Positions 12,924 to 26,465 are shown, counted from the stretch's first letter. The stretch is 64,000 nucleotides of DNA from Cucumis sativus (GCF_000004075.3 NC_026655.2:2108001-2172000), one strand, 5' to 3'. Notes: generated by a model not told the origin, from the sequence alone. A program made the numbers and translations.

Positions 12924-13000
12924 ATCCTCAAGCAGCACTGACTCAGATGGTTTTGACAACTGATTCATATTGGAAAAGGTGACGCAAGAGGACGAAGCTT
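12924..13000 (+). other. Possible SPL terminal exon or 3' UTR exon
   Basis: This follows the acceptor TATTCAG. One frame reads DPQAALTQMVLTTDSYWKR then stops with TGA. It could be an alternative C-terminus, or more simply part of a spliced 3' untranslated region. The CAG/GTGAAG site inside exon 3 would join it in a frame that stops after five residues. Confidence 0.3.
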
Positions 13001-14050
13001 GTGATGACTGAACAATGCAGTGGATTTTGATGCACTGCTCCTGGGAGTGCTTGGTAGGATGAGGAGAATTTCAAAATAAAGTAGCATGATTTGTTGCTTT
13101 TTTATATGAACTAACTTTGTTCCATAAACATTTGATATGTTGGTACAATTCTTGGACCATTCTTGAAGTATTCTATTATTGACTTGTAAAATTATCTGTG
13201 CATTCTTCTCTACCATCCATCGTTTTAAGGATGTCTTCTACTTGTATCCTTGAGAATACCATGTAGTACTTTTTGAAAAGATATCGTTTTTGTTTCATCA
13301 CATTGGTGTGGATTGGAGTGATAGCCTTAGCCTCATTACAACTCTTTGACGATATTGGAGATCCCAACATAGTCTCCTTTGATTAGAACTATTGACAAAG
13401 ACTCGAAATTTTTTCTGTTAGAATTAGTGCAGATTGTGGGAACATACAATATATGTATAAAAGGCTTGGAGGATAATAACACTTACTCTTACTACTACAA
13501 ATTTGACATTTGTTGACGACAATAAAAAATGTAAAACAACATAGGTTCAAGATTAATTGAAAAACTAAAGCGATTTTTTAAAATAAATTAGGTAAAATGG
13601 TAGATTTGAAAGAAAAAAAAGAAAGGGGAAGATGGTGATTTTTTTGTTTTCTTTAAAATGCGTTGGACGTATATTACTTTAACTAACGGAAGAAATACTA
13701 ACTCAGCGAAACGCCAATAAAAGTAGATGAAACAAGAGAAGTATGAAAATGTCGATATTTTGCAACCATCGTCTGCATGTCACATCTTCAACTTTTTTTA
13801 TTCAACAAAAGTAGGTAATAAATCAATGTTTTGAGAGGTCAAGATTGTGCTTAAATATGTTTTCTTTTAAACCAAAGTTTTAATAAAATGTCTTTTGCTC
13901 CCATATGACGATGGATACGAAAGAATACTAAAAGTACCAAATCATTTTCAAATAAGAAGAATGAGTGCTTAACTACAAGAAATGATACCCAAATATTTTG
14001 AACTTGGAAGCAAAAGCTTGATCGAATGAATGAAAAACAACGAGTAAAAA
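13001..14050. other. Intergenic between SPL and RGP
   Basis: No gene seen. The two genes are convergent here. A TACTACTACAAATTT string at about 13490 looks faintly like a CACTA transposon end but has no partner. Confidence 0.6.
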
Positions 14051-17000
14051 TTATTTTGAAACAAATTTGGGTAGTTCAGTTGCTTCCTCGGATGGATTTA
14101 GCTCGTCCCAAGCTTCAATCCAAGTGAGCATGGCATCTGCAAGTTTAATGAAATACTCATCAACCGAACTGAGTTTTTCCCTCACCAGCTTGGAGAGTTC
14201 AATATAGCACTTCTGCACAGTGTTGCAATCCTTTGGTAGCGTAACAGTTTGAAAAAATGGTACGATTTGTTCTTGCCAAAAGATTCCTTTGTATTCCTTT
14301 CTGAGGTTTGTAAATGGGTTGCTTGCCTTGCTGTGCCAGATATATGGCAACCCTGTCTTCACTCCAAATCCCAAGTGGTCACAAATGACCTACAAAGATG
14401 TCAACCGTTCGGTTAGGACTCGACGGTTTGTTGGAGAATATGTTTGCAAAAACAGAATGAGTGCAGAATGCAGAAAGAAACAAATATGAATGGTTGAATT
14501 GAACAATCTATATTACTGAAGAGAGGTTAAATAGGAAAAGGATATACCTTCATACACCAACCAGCCCACATATCATCATAGCGACCAATGGGTTGGCCAT
14601 CTCCCATGAGTCCAAAGTACATGGCAGGACCGATCAAATCACGGTTGAATGCAAGATTCATTCCACACATTGGAAAGAGGGTGGCCTTTGGTACCGTCAG
14701 AACTGCGTCAACGTACCTATGATGTAAACATACTATCAAAGCATTAAAATTTTAGAAGGAAACTGTTAGACCGTCGATTGAATAATTATGTTAGGAGCGG
14801 CAGTAACGAAAATAACCAAAGGATAGTAGGATGTAGAGTTGTTTGTTAGAGTACGATAATTTTGTAGTCTGGTTTATTTTCTTTTGTCTCTTTGCTTGTA
14901 TTTTGATATTTTGAGTAGAACAGTGGTTCTTAGTAGAGAGAGTCGTCTGCACTCTCAAACTCGGGAGAAGGTTGTATATTTTGTGTTGATCTTATTTGTA
15001 TAATGTCAAAGTTAGTAAGCAGTTTTTTTTACACAGACATTATGAAATCCAAATCTCTATTAAGATTTCGATCAAAGAGTGGAGAGAGTAGGAGTTGAGG
15101 AGAGCGGAGCCCTGAGTTTCTACTTAAAACATAACTTAATATGTTTACAACTACTTAGATTTCATAACTCCTTGGGTGTTTGAACCAAGGAATTGAGAAG
15201 TAGGAGGTGTGAACTCCATTCCTTGTTTACCCAAGAAGCTTATGGGCTCCACGACTAGAAAACATCAAATTTTATGTTTTGTTAACTTCTTATGGACTGA
15301 GTTCATAACTCCCCATATTTCACTACCTTGTGTTTCTCTCCATTGGTTTGACGAGTTGGGTGGGTGCATCATAATCTGGAATGTTTAACCAAAGCCCATG
15401 AGATACTGCAGTGGGAACACCTTCCCGGAGAGAAAATGGATATCCACGGACAAAATCAGCACCTTCTCTATATGGATCATAAAGGGTGTTGAAGAAAAAT
15501 GGGGTTGATGGCGTCAAGATGTTCTTAATGTGCTGTTCAAGTGCATTAATCTCTTTACCAGATGGATCTTTAGCAACCTGCGTTACAAGATCAACATCTA
15601 CAACTTCACATCCATAGTTTGAATCAACGTATAACTAGACAAGATACGATTGAAGAAGGCGCACGAATATCGTAACACAGAGCAAAGTAATGCACAGAGA
15701 TGATTATAATCAAAATTCTCGTGATTGTCTCAAAACACTTTAGTGTGCAGTTGGGCATCACAAAAAGGTTCTAAAGGAAGTACATTTTAGTCATTAAAAC
15801 CCAAAACTGAAGCATGAAATGAATGGACCGGCATGAAATTCCACCTTCAACATTTACCATGACAACAATTCGCCCATTCAACAAATACCTTACACGGTTA
15901 AGTTTTGACAATAGTTCAAAATGGACTCCAAATGAAACACTTTAAGCTTGACTTTGAATGTGCTAAATTCCTTTGTTGTATTCTCTAGTTTGAGAGTGTG
16001 AGTGGTACAAATACTTTAAGAGTGTGTTTTCTATATAATTGGGGTCGGAGAGAGATTTGATGTATGATTGTAATAATTTTTTCCATAGTGAAAATTTTCT
16101 AATGCGTGGTTTTTTAACCGGTTTGGAGTTTTTCTACATTAACTTTTTATTGTTTTCTGTAAGCATAAATTATGGTTTGTGTTTATGAGTTGTGATTTAC
16201 CTAATTAGTATGTTTCTTTCATTTATTTACCTGTGTTAAGTATGTTATGCGATTGTTCAATAAAATATACAATATCAACACTTTGTTTTAATTTTTAACT
16301 TACTTTTTTTTCTTTTCTTTTTGGCAACAATGACAAGATTGTCAGAAAACAGGAGCAGATGATTGACAAAATCAATCAAATAGAATGGATGGCCAAATAA
16401 TCAAAATAAAGAGAACCATATTCACTAAAAGTTCTCAATTCCATCATTAAAAATTCAGAACCAAAACAATCAAGAACATGTAGCCAAAGCCAGTACCCAC
16501 CCCCATTGTAAAACTCATTACAAAAATCAAACTTTTAAACCACTCATTGATGCAAAATCAAAAGCTCGATAAACGATAAAGACCCAACCAGTAAAAATCA
16601 AAAGCTTAAGCTAGTAGTAACCATGGTAAAGTTTCCTTGGCACATGGTAGGTGGATTGTGACATGAGATGAGATTAATCGAGTTGGGCTTAAACTAATCC
16701 AAACACTCAGTAAAATACTAAAAACTGAAGCAAGTAGTAGGAAAGGTAAATGATTCAACACAAACAAAAAAAAAAAAGAAGGTAAAGGGAACTCACAAAG
16801 CAGTCATCATCAATTGTGAAGATATACTTCTTCTTGGAGATCAAGTACCCAAAGCACCTACAAGCAGAGTCCTTAAAGGAAATGCAAGAGGCCTTAGAAC
16901 CCAGAATCCGATTGATATCGTTACGATTATAAAGTTCATAATCAAAGCCATCAGGAACTCTGATAGTTTTGGAAGGATCGCCGTCTTGGACAATGATCAA

Positions 17001-17114
17001 ATGATATGGCTGAAAAAATGGCCTCCACATTTCAAGGAAGTCGAGGTTACGGATGGTGGGGATGACGATATCGAGGTCATCTTTGAGAATGGGAGTGGAG
17101 TTGGTATCCGCCAT
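14051..17114 (-). CDS. RGP: UDP-arabinopyranose mutase / reversibly glycosylated polypeptide
   Basis: Interconverts UDP-arabinopyranose and UDP-arabinofuranose at the cytosolic face of the Golgi, supplying arabinofuranose for wall polysaccharides and glycoproteins. Four exons on the minus strand, 16797-17114, 15327-15577, 14548-14716 and 14051-14389, join in frame to 358 residues, the normal family length. The DDD motif is at residues 102-104 ([11 protein letters not shown]). Arg157 in YPFSLREG corresponds by motif to the reversibly glycosylated arginine (Arg158 in rice UAM1). [20 protein letters not shown] and the C-terminal ALTWIE-like region are also typical. It lies next to two COBRA genes that also act in wall formation. 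Introns 2 (14717-15326) and 1 (15578-16796) show no embedded gene. I see no defect. Which RGP isoform it is cannot be told from this. Confidence 0.96.
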
Positions 17115-17864
17115 TGTTGATGTTGATGAAGCTGTTTGAATGTTAAAAGAAAGAGAGAGGATTTTGGAAGAGAACGGAAGCGGGTGAAGAATTTGAAGGG
17201 AAAGAATAGGAATATGCTTAGACGGCAGGCACGTGCGTTAATATAGAGGCGTTCGTTATGAGACAGCTCAATCATTTCTTTCTTTTTCATATCCTAAACA
17301 TTATAAAAATATATATAGCAATGTTAAAAAGAATACAAAATTTGATATATCTTTTAATTAGAACAAAAGAGTAAAGAATTGAGCTTTCTTTTCTCTAAAG
17401 TCAGTGCTTCCCTTTTTATCTTTGTTCTTATAGAGGAGAGATTATTATATAATGAAAATATGTAATTTTGTATTTGGTCAATAAATTAAAAGAGGTGTTA
17501 GGAATTTTAATAAAACAATTACTTGAACTTTGACTGACTAAAGTCCGGCAAAGACTTGGCTTACTGAACCTATTGATTGTTTGTTGGTTCAATGCTTCCA
17601 TGTTTTTGTCTTAACCTTACTTTGCTTTATACTTTCTTTCTTTTTAATAATAAATATAATTTAAGAAAACATATAGTTAATTTGTTGAATGACGACTCTT
17701 TTCTCGTATGACATGTGTCAATTTGAAACTAAATGTAACTTGATTCATTTTTTTCGAGTTGAGTTTATTTAATAACTATTTCTTCTGTTTTGTTTTACTT
17801 ATTTTATAGTTTAAATATAGTCTAATTTTATAATATAAGAAATATATAACATCCATAAATATAT

Positions 17865-17866
<2 letters not shown>

Positions 17867-17907
<41 letters not shown>
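17867..17907. repeat. (TA)n microsatellite
   Basis: About twenty AT units, interrupted once near the start. Confidence 0.9.
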
Positions 17908-17911
<4 letters not shown>

Positions 17912-18323
17912 TATAAAAATATACATCTGATACAGATTAACCCCTATCCAAAATTAACAACAATGATACAATTGTTTCTATTTTTCAGTGTTATTCAAAT
18001 ATGATCTGCATTGTTATTTGTTACTTGAGTCAGCATTCACCTCAAATAACGCTGAATTAGTCTTATAGTGCTTTTGTAAATGATTTACCTGTGAAATATT
18101 TAATAGATACTAAAGAAACAAATGAACCCATTGCAAAATTCTAACCAATTCAGAGTGATTAAAAGTTAAAAGGTAAATTAAAATTTAAAAATGTACCGAT
18201 ATAAAATTAAGAAATAATTAAAGAAAGATATTGGACAAATTGGACCTGAAACAAGAACCTTAGTAAGGACCTCCCATTGCCATTGGAACCCAAGCCAACC
18301 TTTGTTAAAAACTAGGGGAACAA

Positions 18324-18351
18324 TTATATATATATATATATATATATATAA
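18324..18351. repeat. (TA)n microsatellite
   Basis: About thirteen uninterrupted AT units. Confidence 0.9.
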
Positions 18352-20561
18352 CGAAAAATACAAATAGAATTTATTCCTTATCGTTTTTTAGAATTTAAAA
18401 ATATTAAAACAAATCGATTACTTGAAAAATGAAAAAATCGAAAAAAGGCAATGATAATGTTATCAAATAAGCCCTATATCATCTTGCTTTTTATTTCTAA
18501 ATCAAAATGTTCTAAAATTTGACCAAAAAAGAAATTAATTGAACAACTAGAGAAAGAGGCTTTCTTGGTAGTTCTATTCTGCTATGAAGGAGTTATGAGA
18601 TTATTTATAGGAATTGCAAGTGTTATCGTGTATAAATTAAAATTAATTATCATCAAATATAATTGTGAACAAGCTACCAAAGGCCAACCTTGAGTAAATT
18701 AATTATAAAGATTTAAATGAATCAAAGTATTTAAAAAGAACAAAAGAATAATTATATTAAAGGAAAAAGGTAGAAAGAAAGAAGAGTAACCTAACAAAAA
18801 GAAGTTGGGCTTTAGATAGGCCTATGATCGGGCCCTCTTTGTGTAAACAACCTACCACATTTCATATTGGATAACCAACAAGCCCAGCCCAATTTACCAT
18901 ATAAAAGCTTAGATAAATTTTAAACAAAACAATTACCAAAAATAGGGTTTAATAGCTTAACGATTACAAAATCTTCCTTGGCTATCTTTTTAATATGTTT
19001 CTTTAGGTGTGACCTAAGTTCAAGAACAAATTGATATATAAACTCAAACTCATGAATATTGTGACTTGACTTAACAATAATACAATATTTTGCAAATGAT
19101 ATAATTGCAATTATTAAAAAAAAAAAATCTTGAAAGCAATAACAAATAAATTGGATGTAGAATTATTTTTGGTAGTCAGAATGATTTTAATGATAAATTA
19201 AAATCAACCCCAGTTGGAGATTTAGAAAGAAAAAAAAAAGGAAAAAATGGGGAAAGTGAAGCAAAATAAAGCATTGTAGTTGTTGTCCTCTCTCACTCTA
19301 AGAAGGTTTAATTTGGTTTTCACAACTATAAGGTTAAAATAAACTGTTTAATATTATACAGTGAGAAGAAAAAAAAAAGGTTGTTAAATCATTGTCAAGA
19401 TCAGGATTACACATCTACTTTTTTATTTTAAAAAAGAAAAAACAAGTACCAAGTTAAGTTTCCTAAAAAAGAACAATAATAAGTGAAGAGAAACTATTTC
19501 AATAAATTGGAACATGTATTTTGCAACCTTCTAATTTGGTTGAAGCTTTGAGATTCATTTTCAAACAAACTCGAATTTGGATCATTTACGGCTTTAAATA
19601 ATTTATTTTTCAACATTTTAAAATCAATCATTTATGGAGAGTTTGATAACTATCAATAGATATCTCATTTTAAAATAATGTTCCAAAGTATGTCTCCTTA
19701 GAGAATGATACTTATTTGTTCATATTCCAAACAGGGAAATGTAAATGATATTCAAAAGCTACATATTCTGAAAAGATGATCATGAAATAGATGGAAGAAC
19801 TCTTTTCAAAATCCAAATTAAATTAGAAGTTTAGTTTCTCAAGTTTGAAGCGTGCATATGTACCTCCAAACTTTCAAATTTAATTTCATGTGTAATAGGT
19901 TCAAATTTTAAAAACTAATATGTGTATTATATATAAATTTGAATTTTATGTCGAATGAGATCTTAAACTTTCACTTTTTCAGGCAACATCATAAAATAGC
20001 TTTTGCTTTTGAAGCTTATTTAAAAAGTTTTTATTCGAAGAGTTTAAATATTTCTTTTTTAAAAAAAAGTTCTTGAAGTCAATCGAAATGGGCTATTAGA
20101 CTCCTACCTACCTTAATTATACTGAACAGGATATGATCTAAACTAAAACTTACTTGTAGTTCCATGAGAAGAAAACTTGATTTTGAAGCAGTTGAAATCA
20201 GGTCCTGGGTTCTGCACATCTGCCTTGTGAGAACACTGACAGTTGAAAAGTCATGTCCAGACCTTTTGCATCATTCCTCTCTAAAATCTTTGCTTCAAGA
20301 TGCAGAAATACTGAAAAAGATAAATGAAGGATTTAAGAGGTTGTGTGATTGTGTGTAAGAGAAGTAGCTGAAAAACATCACATGGATTATCTATCTAACA
20401 ACCAGTAGGTGAGAGGTGAGACATCTTCTTGCATTCTCTTGAACTATATTGGTCTCTTCATTTCTCAATTTCTCCAACTCCATGGTACCAGCTAAGAACA
20501 GTTGCATCCTCTGAGATTTTAAGTTGGTTGATGCTTTTGATCCTGCAAAAGCTTTCAAGCC

Positions 20562-22907
20562 ATGGAAGTAAATACCTATATTCATTCATTACACAAAATT
20601 CTCTTTCAATGGGAATGTTACTCGCCTCGACAGCAAAAAATTGCACTCTTAGCACTTCTGATCTTTACTGCTTTCTATTCAACTGGTACGTGCTCGTTTA
20701 CTGCTAGAGAAAGATCTTTCATTTTATTGGTCTTATTAGTTGATGAATGAATTTGTTATTGCTTGTGTTGATCTTCAACAGGGGCTTACGATCCGTTGGA
20801 TCCAAATGGGAACATAACAATCAAATGGGATGTAGTCTCTTGGACGCCAGATGGATACGTTGTAAGATTGCAAAACATCACCTTATAAATTCATTTGAAA
20901 CCAATACATGTATAGGAAATCATGCAGCACCTGTTTTGTCCCTCCCCTTTAACCACAACTTAATTAGTATCTTTATGTAGCTTTCCAGGATTATGAACAA
21001 TCAATGAAAACTCCAAAATTAATGATCTAACCGTTGCTCTTCATTGAATTTGAAGGGTGAGGATCAGATCACTACTATTTGCACTTACCCGATAGCCATA
21101 CTGACCTTGGATGCTTTTTAACTGTAACAGGCTGTGGTGACAATGAACAACTTTCAGATGTACCGACATATCAATTCACCAGGATGGACTCTAGGCTGGT
21201 CATGGGCCAAGAAAGAAGTAATATGGTCAATGGTAGGAGCTCAGACAACAGAACAAGGAGATTGTTCCAAGTTCAAAGGAAATGTCCCTCACTGTTGCAA
21301 GAAAACCCCAATAGTTGTTGATTTGCTCCCTGGTGTTCCTTACAATCAACAATTCTCCAATTGCTGCAAAGGTGGAGTATTGGCATCCTGGGGACAGGAT
21401 CCAACAAGTTCTGTCTCCGCCTTTCAGGTGAGTGTTGGGCTAGCAGGCACATCAAACAAAACTGTAAAGTTGCCAAAAAACTTCACACTGCTCGGTCCAG
21501 GACCAGGATACACATGTGGACCTGCAAAGGTTGTGCCTTCTACTGTCTTCCTTACTCCTGATCGTCGGCGGAAAACTCAAGCACTGAGTAAGCTTGTTTC
21601 TATTTAACAATGTTGTGTTCCTTACAGAATCTACTCATCCTCGAGTTGTTCTGGATAAATCTCTTGAAGTTGATTTATGCTGCATCTGATACAGTGACAT
21701 GGAATGTAACCTGCACTTACTCACAATTTCTGGCCTCTAAGAACCCAACTTGCTGCGTATCACTCTCCACTTTCTACAATGATACGATCACTTCTTGCCC
21801 AACGTGTGCATGTGGCTGTCAGAACAAACATAATTGTATAAAGTATGACTTCTTTCTCTACTCTAGATGGTAACAAATGTGTTTCAGAAATCTCTGAAGA
21901 GATTGAAAATAATAAACAATCAATGCTTTAAAGAAAAAAGAAGGAAAAGGACGAATGGGTCTGATCCTCGTGGATAGATGTTCCTTGATCTTAGCACCTA
22001 TTCCTTGCAAAAAAATACGAAGAAAAATCACATTCCCTTAGTCAGATCACAACCATATACGTACCTTGGAAGAGCTACACCATGACTGGAGTCTGTAGTA
22101 CGAAATCCAGTGTCCAATGAACAGTAATTTAGTGTCAAATGTCTATAATATACATTTTATATATGTATATAGATCAGCTAATTTACTAGCTTCATATTCA
22201 GCTTACTAGCTAGAGATTATAAATATATATTTTTTTAATCCCACCATGCAGGAGTGACTCAAAGCTATTGCACAAGGAAGGAATAAACACTCCCAAAAAG
22301 GATAATACACCTTTACTACAATGCACCCATCACATGTGTCCAGTTAGAGTACACTGGCACGTAAAGATTAATTACAAGGATTACTGGCGTGTGAAGGTTG
22401 CTGTAACTAACTTCAACTATAGAATGAACTACACACTGTGGACACTGGCAGTGCAGCATCCAAATCTAAACAATGTAACTCAAGTCTTCAGTTTTGACTA
22501 CAAGCCCCTTGTTCCCTATGAATCCATCAGTGAGTTCTCTAAAATCCTTATGTTTTCAATGCAAATGTATGATTATTTCATCTTATTTGACCTAAATGCA
22601 CTACAAAATTCAATATGCAGATGACACTGGCATGTTCTATGGCATGAAATTCTACAATGATCTATTAATGGAAGCAGGGCCATTTGGAAACGTACAATCT
22701 GAAGTACTCATGAAGAAGGACAAGGATACCTTTAGCTTCAAGCAGGGTTGGGCCTTTCCTAGAAAAGTATACTTCAATGGCGACGAATGTCAGATGCCAC
22801 CACCAGAATCGTATCCATTTCTTCCAAACTCTTCGCCTGTAGGATATGGTCCAGTAACCAAATTTACCACCTCCTTGTTGATTTTGATACTCTGGTTCAT
22901 GTGGTGA
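20562..22907 (+). CDS. COBL4: COBRA-like GPI-anchored protein, COBL4 / brittle-culm type
   Basis: An extracellular, membrane-tethered protein needed for cellulose assembly; the COBL4/BC1 subgroup acts mainly in secondary walls. Six exons, 20562-20685, 20782-20861, 21131-21587, 21695-21842, 22252-22529 and 22621-22907, join in frame to 457 residues. A hydrophobic segment at about residues 27-41 follows an unusually long, polar N-terminus, so a shorter mRNA or different start is possible. The mature region opens AYDPLDPNGNITIKWDV. The family's CCVS motif is at residues 240-243, after many paired cysteines. The hydrophobic tail SLLILILWFMW follows a small-residue stretch, as expected for a GPI attachment signal. 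The subgroup call rests on remembered likeness of VVPSTVFLTPDRRRKTQAL to COBL4/BC1 proteins; the family itself is certain. Confidence 0.93.
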
Positions 22908-23571
22908 TCAATGGTCATTCTTCTCATTCTTGATGAACTTCAAAGATCTATACATGTTTATAATTCAAGGGAGAAACTACAGATCTGCAATGAACATAGG
23001 TATGCATGCCAGATATTATCGGTCATAGAATACATGCACTCAGCAGAAAAATCAATTTTTGTTGTTTCTGAGTTGTCTGAAGTTAATTATCTCGAGTAAA
23101 CATATCCTCTCTTACCAATGTGCTTCACAGAAAATTCAGTATAGAAATGATTCTAGAGTGTGAGTCTTATTTTTTGTTCTGAAGTACATAGTCTTGACTA
23201 TGGTTAAGTAAATGAAATGATTCCATCATGTATCAACTTTAATAACAAATAAACTATGCAGAAAACAGGCATTCTGTGGAAAAATTGAACTGTTTCATAA
23301 GTTATTACACTGAGAGCGACAAATACTTTTTAATCATTATACAATAAAATGATTGAACGTATAATGTAACTATTTGTACAACACAATTCGCTCCAAAACT
23401 ACACAAGAATGAGGTTGAGTTAAATAACCCATCCACGAATAGGAACAAGCTCATATTGCCTTTGATTTAAGCATCAGTAAATTCAACATCATTGACCAGA
23501 TTGCCAAAAGCTCGTGGGAAATCTAGAGTGGTAGAGCAACTAATAGTGTTTGTTGTCCCCGTAGGCGTGAC
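22908..23571. other. Short convergent gap between the two COBRA genes
   Basis: Only 664 bases separate the two stop codons, so both 3' untranslated regions lie here and may overlap. No gene is seen. Confidence 0.7.
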
Positions 23572-26355
23572 TTATTGTGCAAAATTCAACAGTAATGCCA
23601 AAGATATTAAGATGGTCACAAGTAGAGATATAGCTGGTCTGGAACTGGCATTTGGCAAGTAAGGATAGGCCTCTGGAGGTGGCATCACACAGTTATCACC
23701 ATTGAAATAAACTCTTCTTGGGAAAGCCCAACCCTTGTCGAAAGTGAAAGTGTTCTGGTCTTTTTGAAATAGAAGCTCAGACTGCACATTACCAAGAGGA
23801 CCAGCTTGATTGAGCAGATCGTTGTAGAACTTAACTCCCCATAACATCGCGGTATCATCTGCAAGACAGTGCCATAGTTACCAACCATAAGGAGAAACTC
23901 AACGGCATAATGCCGATTCTTTCCAATCAAAAGAGATGGGAATAGATACATTCAGAGATAACTTACTTAGGTCACCATATGGGCTCAACGACTTATAGTT
24001 AAAGCTGAATAATTTAGTGATATTATCAAAATTGGGATGCTGCACCACCAGATTCCAGAGAGTGTAGTTCATTCGGTAATTGAAATTTGTGATTGTGATC
24101 TTCACTCTCCAGTAATCCTTGTAATTCAGCTTCACGTGCCAATGGACACGAATAGGGCACATGTGGCTGGTACACTGGACCAAGGGTGGATTGTTGCCCG
24201 ATTTATCAGGAGCTGATACAACTGAAGCCAAAAAGGGAGAATCTGGACTGCAAAAGATAATTTGAGCAGAAATAGATTATTGAGTTGAGTAAAATAGTTT
24301 CAATTTTTCACCCCGACCACAAACCCAATGTTGAAAGAAAAATAACTAACACAGTTAATTTGAGCAAAAAAGGTTTAAAGTTGATTAATAGTTTCAATTT
24401 TTCACCCCAACCACAAATCCAATGTTGAAAAAAAAAAAAATAGCATAGTGCCTAATGAAAAGGTAACTTACTCCACACAGCTCCCAGAACCCGCCGTGTT
24501 ATTTTGACATCCACAAGTGCAGGTTGGGCAGTTGACTATAGTATCATTGTAGAAGGAAGAGAGGGAAACACAACAAGTAGGTGTCTTCTGAGCAAGGAAT
24601 TGAGAATAGGTGCATGTAACGTTCCAAGTCACTAAAATAAGAAGCACAAGGATAAATTCAATCAAATGTCGTCAACAGATGTTATTGATGCTTACAAGTA
24701 ATTCACATAGAACTTGTGCTCAGTCTGATAACAAGTCAAAACTAAGAGTGATGAGTCTATGCCCATTTAACAACCAACTCAATCTATAAAGTCTCAGACA
24801 GAAACACCTAAGTTAATATCATTATTAATATCTACGTGCATGCAGACAACATTAAAAAACTACATTGAACCTAAGTATTAAATGCGCAAGTATTCAGCAA
24901 GTTTACTTACTCAAAGCTTGAGTTACTCTTCTTTTGTCTCCAGAAACAAATTTGGTTGGCCTCACAATCTTTGCTGGCCCACAAGTATATCCAGGTCCTG
25001 GTGCTTTAAGCGTGAAGTTTTTAGGGAGTTTGACAGTTTTGTTACTTGTTCCTGCAGAACCAACACTGACTTGAAATGAACTTGCTGCATTGGCTGGGTC
25101 TTGGGCCCATGAGTTTATCACTCCACCTTTGCAACAATTTGCAATCTGCTGATTGTAAGGTGTTCCTGGCAATAAATCCACAACAGTTGGATCTTTCTTG
25201 CAGCAATGAGGAGTATTTCCTTTGAATCTTGAGCAGTCACCCTGTTCGGTTGTTTGGCTTCCCATCATGCTCCAGATGACCTCTTTCTTTGCCCATGTCC
25301 ACCCTAATGTCCAACCTGGAGCTTGAATATGGCGGTATTGCTGGAAGTTGTACATTGTAACAACAGCCTGCACCAAATAGATGATCCTTTAGATTGGAGA
25401 ATCGATAAGAAAGAAGCCAAATTAGCTACCAAAACACAAGAGAAAAATTACTGCGTGGGTAATAAAAACCACCACATGCTAAGTTTCTATTTTATGGCAT
25501 ACACTCATAGACACTACAACTGGAAATACACTAAAGTTGGCATAAGAAAATGTAAAGAGACTAAGCAAACAAATGATTGAGGTACTGATAATATTCTAAA
25601 TCAATTTTGAACGAAAAACAATTCAATTTAATTCCTGAGTTATTAACTGTAGCAGGGAACCAAAGAAGCGCAATTCTCATAAGAAACTTACAACATAGCC
25701 ATCTGGAGTCCAGCTCATTACATCCCACTTGATTGTGATGTTCCCGTTGGGATCAAGTGCATCATAGGCTTCTGCAAAGAGATCCAGTAAAAAAGATGAA
25801 AATCGAAGTTTCTCAGATAATATTTCATAACTATTTTTTCTTCTCCAAGTCATGGTTGCATATTTGCATCTAATTCTTCTCCAATATCAATTAAAATCAC
25901 CATTACTAACAATAATAACAATCGAAATGACGCAACAAAGATTTCAGAAAGAACTCGTTGACTTATCAATATAACTAGATTCCATCACAATCTAGCATCC
26001 GTTCATTAGTTCACAACATAACAAAAAAAGAAACACTCATCTCCAAATTTGAAATCGATCAATCAATAAAGAAAAACATAAAACCGCTGTCCTAAGAATA
26101 GGTGAACAGTTGAAGTAAGCACTAGTTCTAAAACATTCTCAACAACCAGATACCTAATATGGACTAATGAACAGCTAAAGTAAGCACATCCATCCAGTAG
26201 CTAAATCTGGAACCTCCAGACATAAATAAGCAACAAAATTGAGTTCACTGACCTGTTGAAGTGAAACTGAAGCTGGAAAGTAGAAAGAGAACCAAGACGG
26301 CAATGACAGTAAGGTCGGCGACGGATCCAGTGGAAGCGAAGCGCCGAGACCTCAT
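23572..26355 (-). CDS. COB: COBRA-like GPI-anchored protein, COBRA/COBL1 type
   Basis: A cell-surface protein that orients cellulose microfibrils in expanding cells. Six minus-strand exons, 26253-26355, 25692-25771, 24911-25367, 24472-24631, 23967-24247 and 23572-23858, join in frame to 455 residues. The start MRSRRFAS leads into a clear hydrophobic signal segment (about 16-31), then EAYDALDPNGNITIKWDV. CCVS is at residues 233-236. The C-terminus has a hydrophobic GPI-type tail (SLLVTILISLALLLNFAQ) after NASSRPA. Exons 2, 3 and 6 have exactly the same lengths (80, 457, 287) as in the neighbouring COBL4-like gene, showing common descent by duplication. The strings TKFVSGDKRRVTQAL and AQKTPTCCVSLSSFYND match the COBRA/COBL1 branch as I remember it. 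A (CT)n tract precedes the start in the leader. Confidence 0.95.
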
Positions 26356-26438
26356 TTCTCCGATGCAGACTGAGCCTGCCGGCGTCGTTCTGCTAGTGGC
26401 TCAAGATCTGCACGAGAAACTTGCCGTAGCCAATGACG

Positions 26439-26465
26439 AGAGAGAGAGAGAGAGAGAGAGAGAGT
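26439..26465. repeat. (GA)n tract, (CT)n on the COBRA sense strand
   Basis: About thirteen GA units ending 84 bases upstream of the COBRA-type start codon, likely within its 5' leader. Confidence 0.85.

Larger units (their letters stand above)
17115..20561. other. Intergenic between divergent RGP and COBL4-like genes
   Basis: This 3.4 kb must hold both promoters. It contains two long AT microsatellites and AT-rich sequence otherwise. The part from about 20160 to 20560 is less AT-rich and probably includes the COBL4-like leader; frames there (20164-20358, 20391-20585) have no recognisable domain. Confidence 0.6.

Noticed and set aside
13480..13560. CACTA-like transposon end (TACTACTACAAATTT)
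   Set aside because: The first base is wrong, and no inverted partner or transposase was found nearby.
20164..20358. Possible extra 5' exon of the COBL4-like gene
   Set aside because: The frame has no likeness to COBRA N-termini and the gene model starting at 20562 is already complete; it may only be leader sequence.
14051..26355. RGP and the two COBRA genes as a metabolic gene cluster
   Set aside because: They are related by wall function, but two are paralogues and all are ordinary conserved genes; gene order by descent explains the proximity better than a dedicated cluster.
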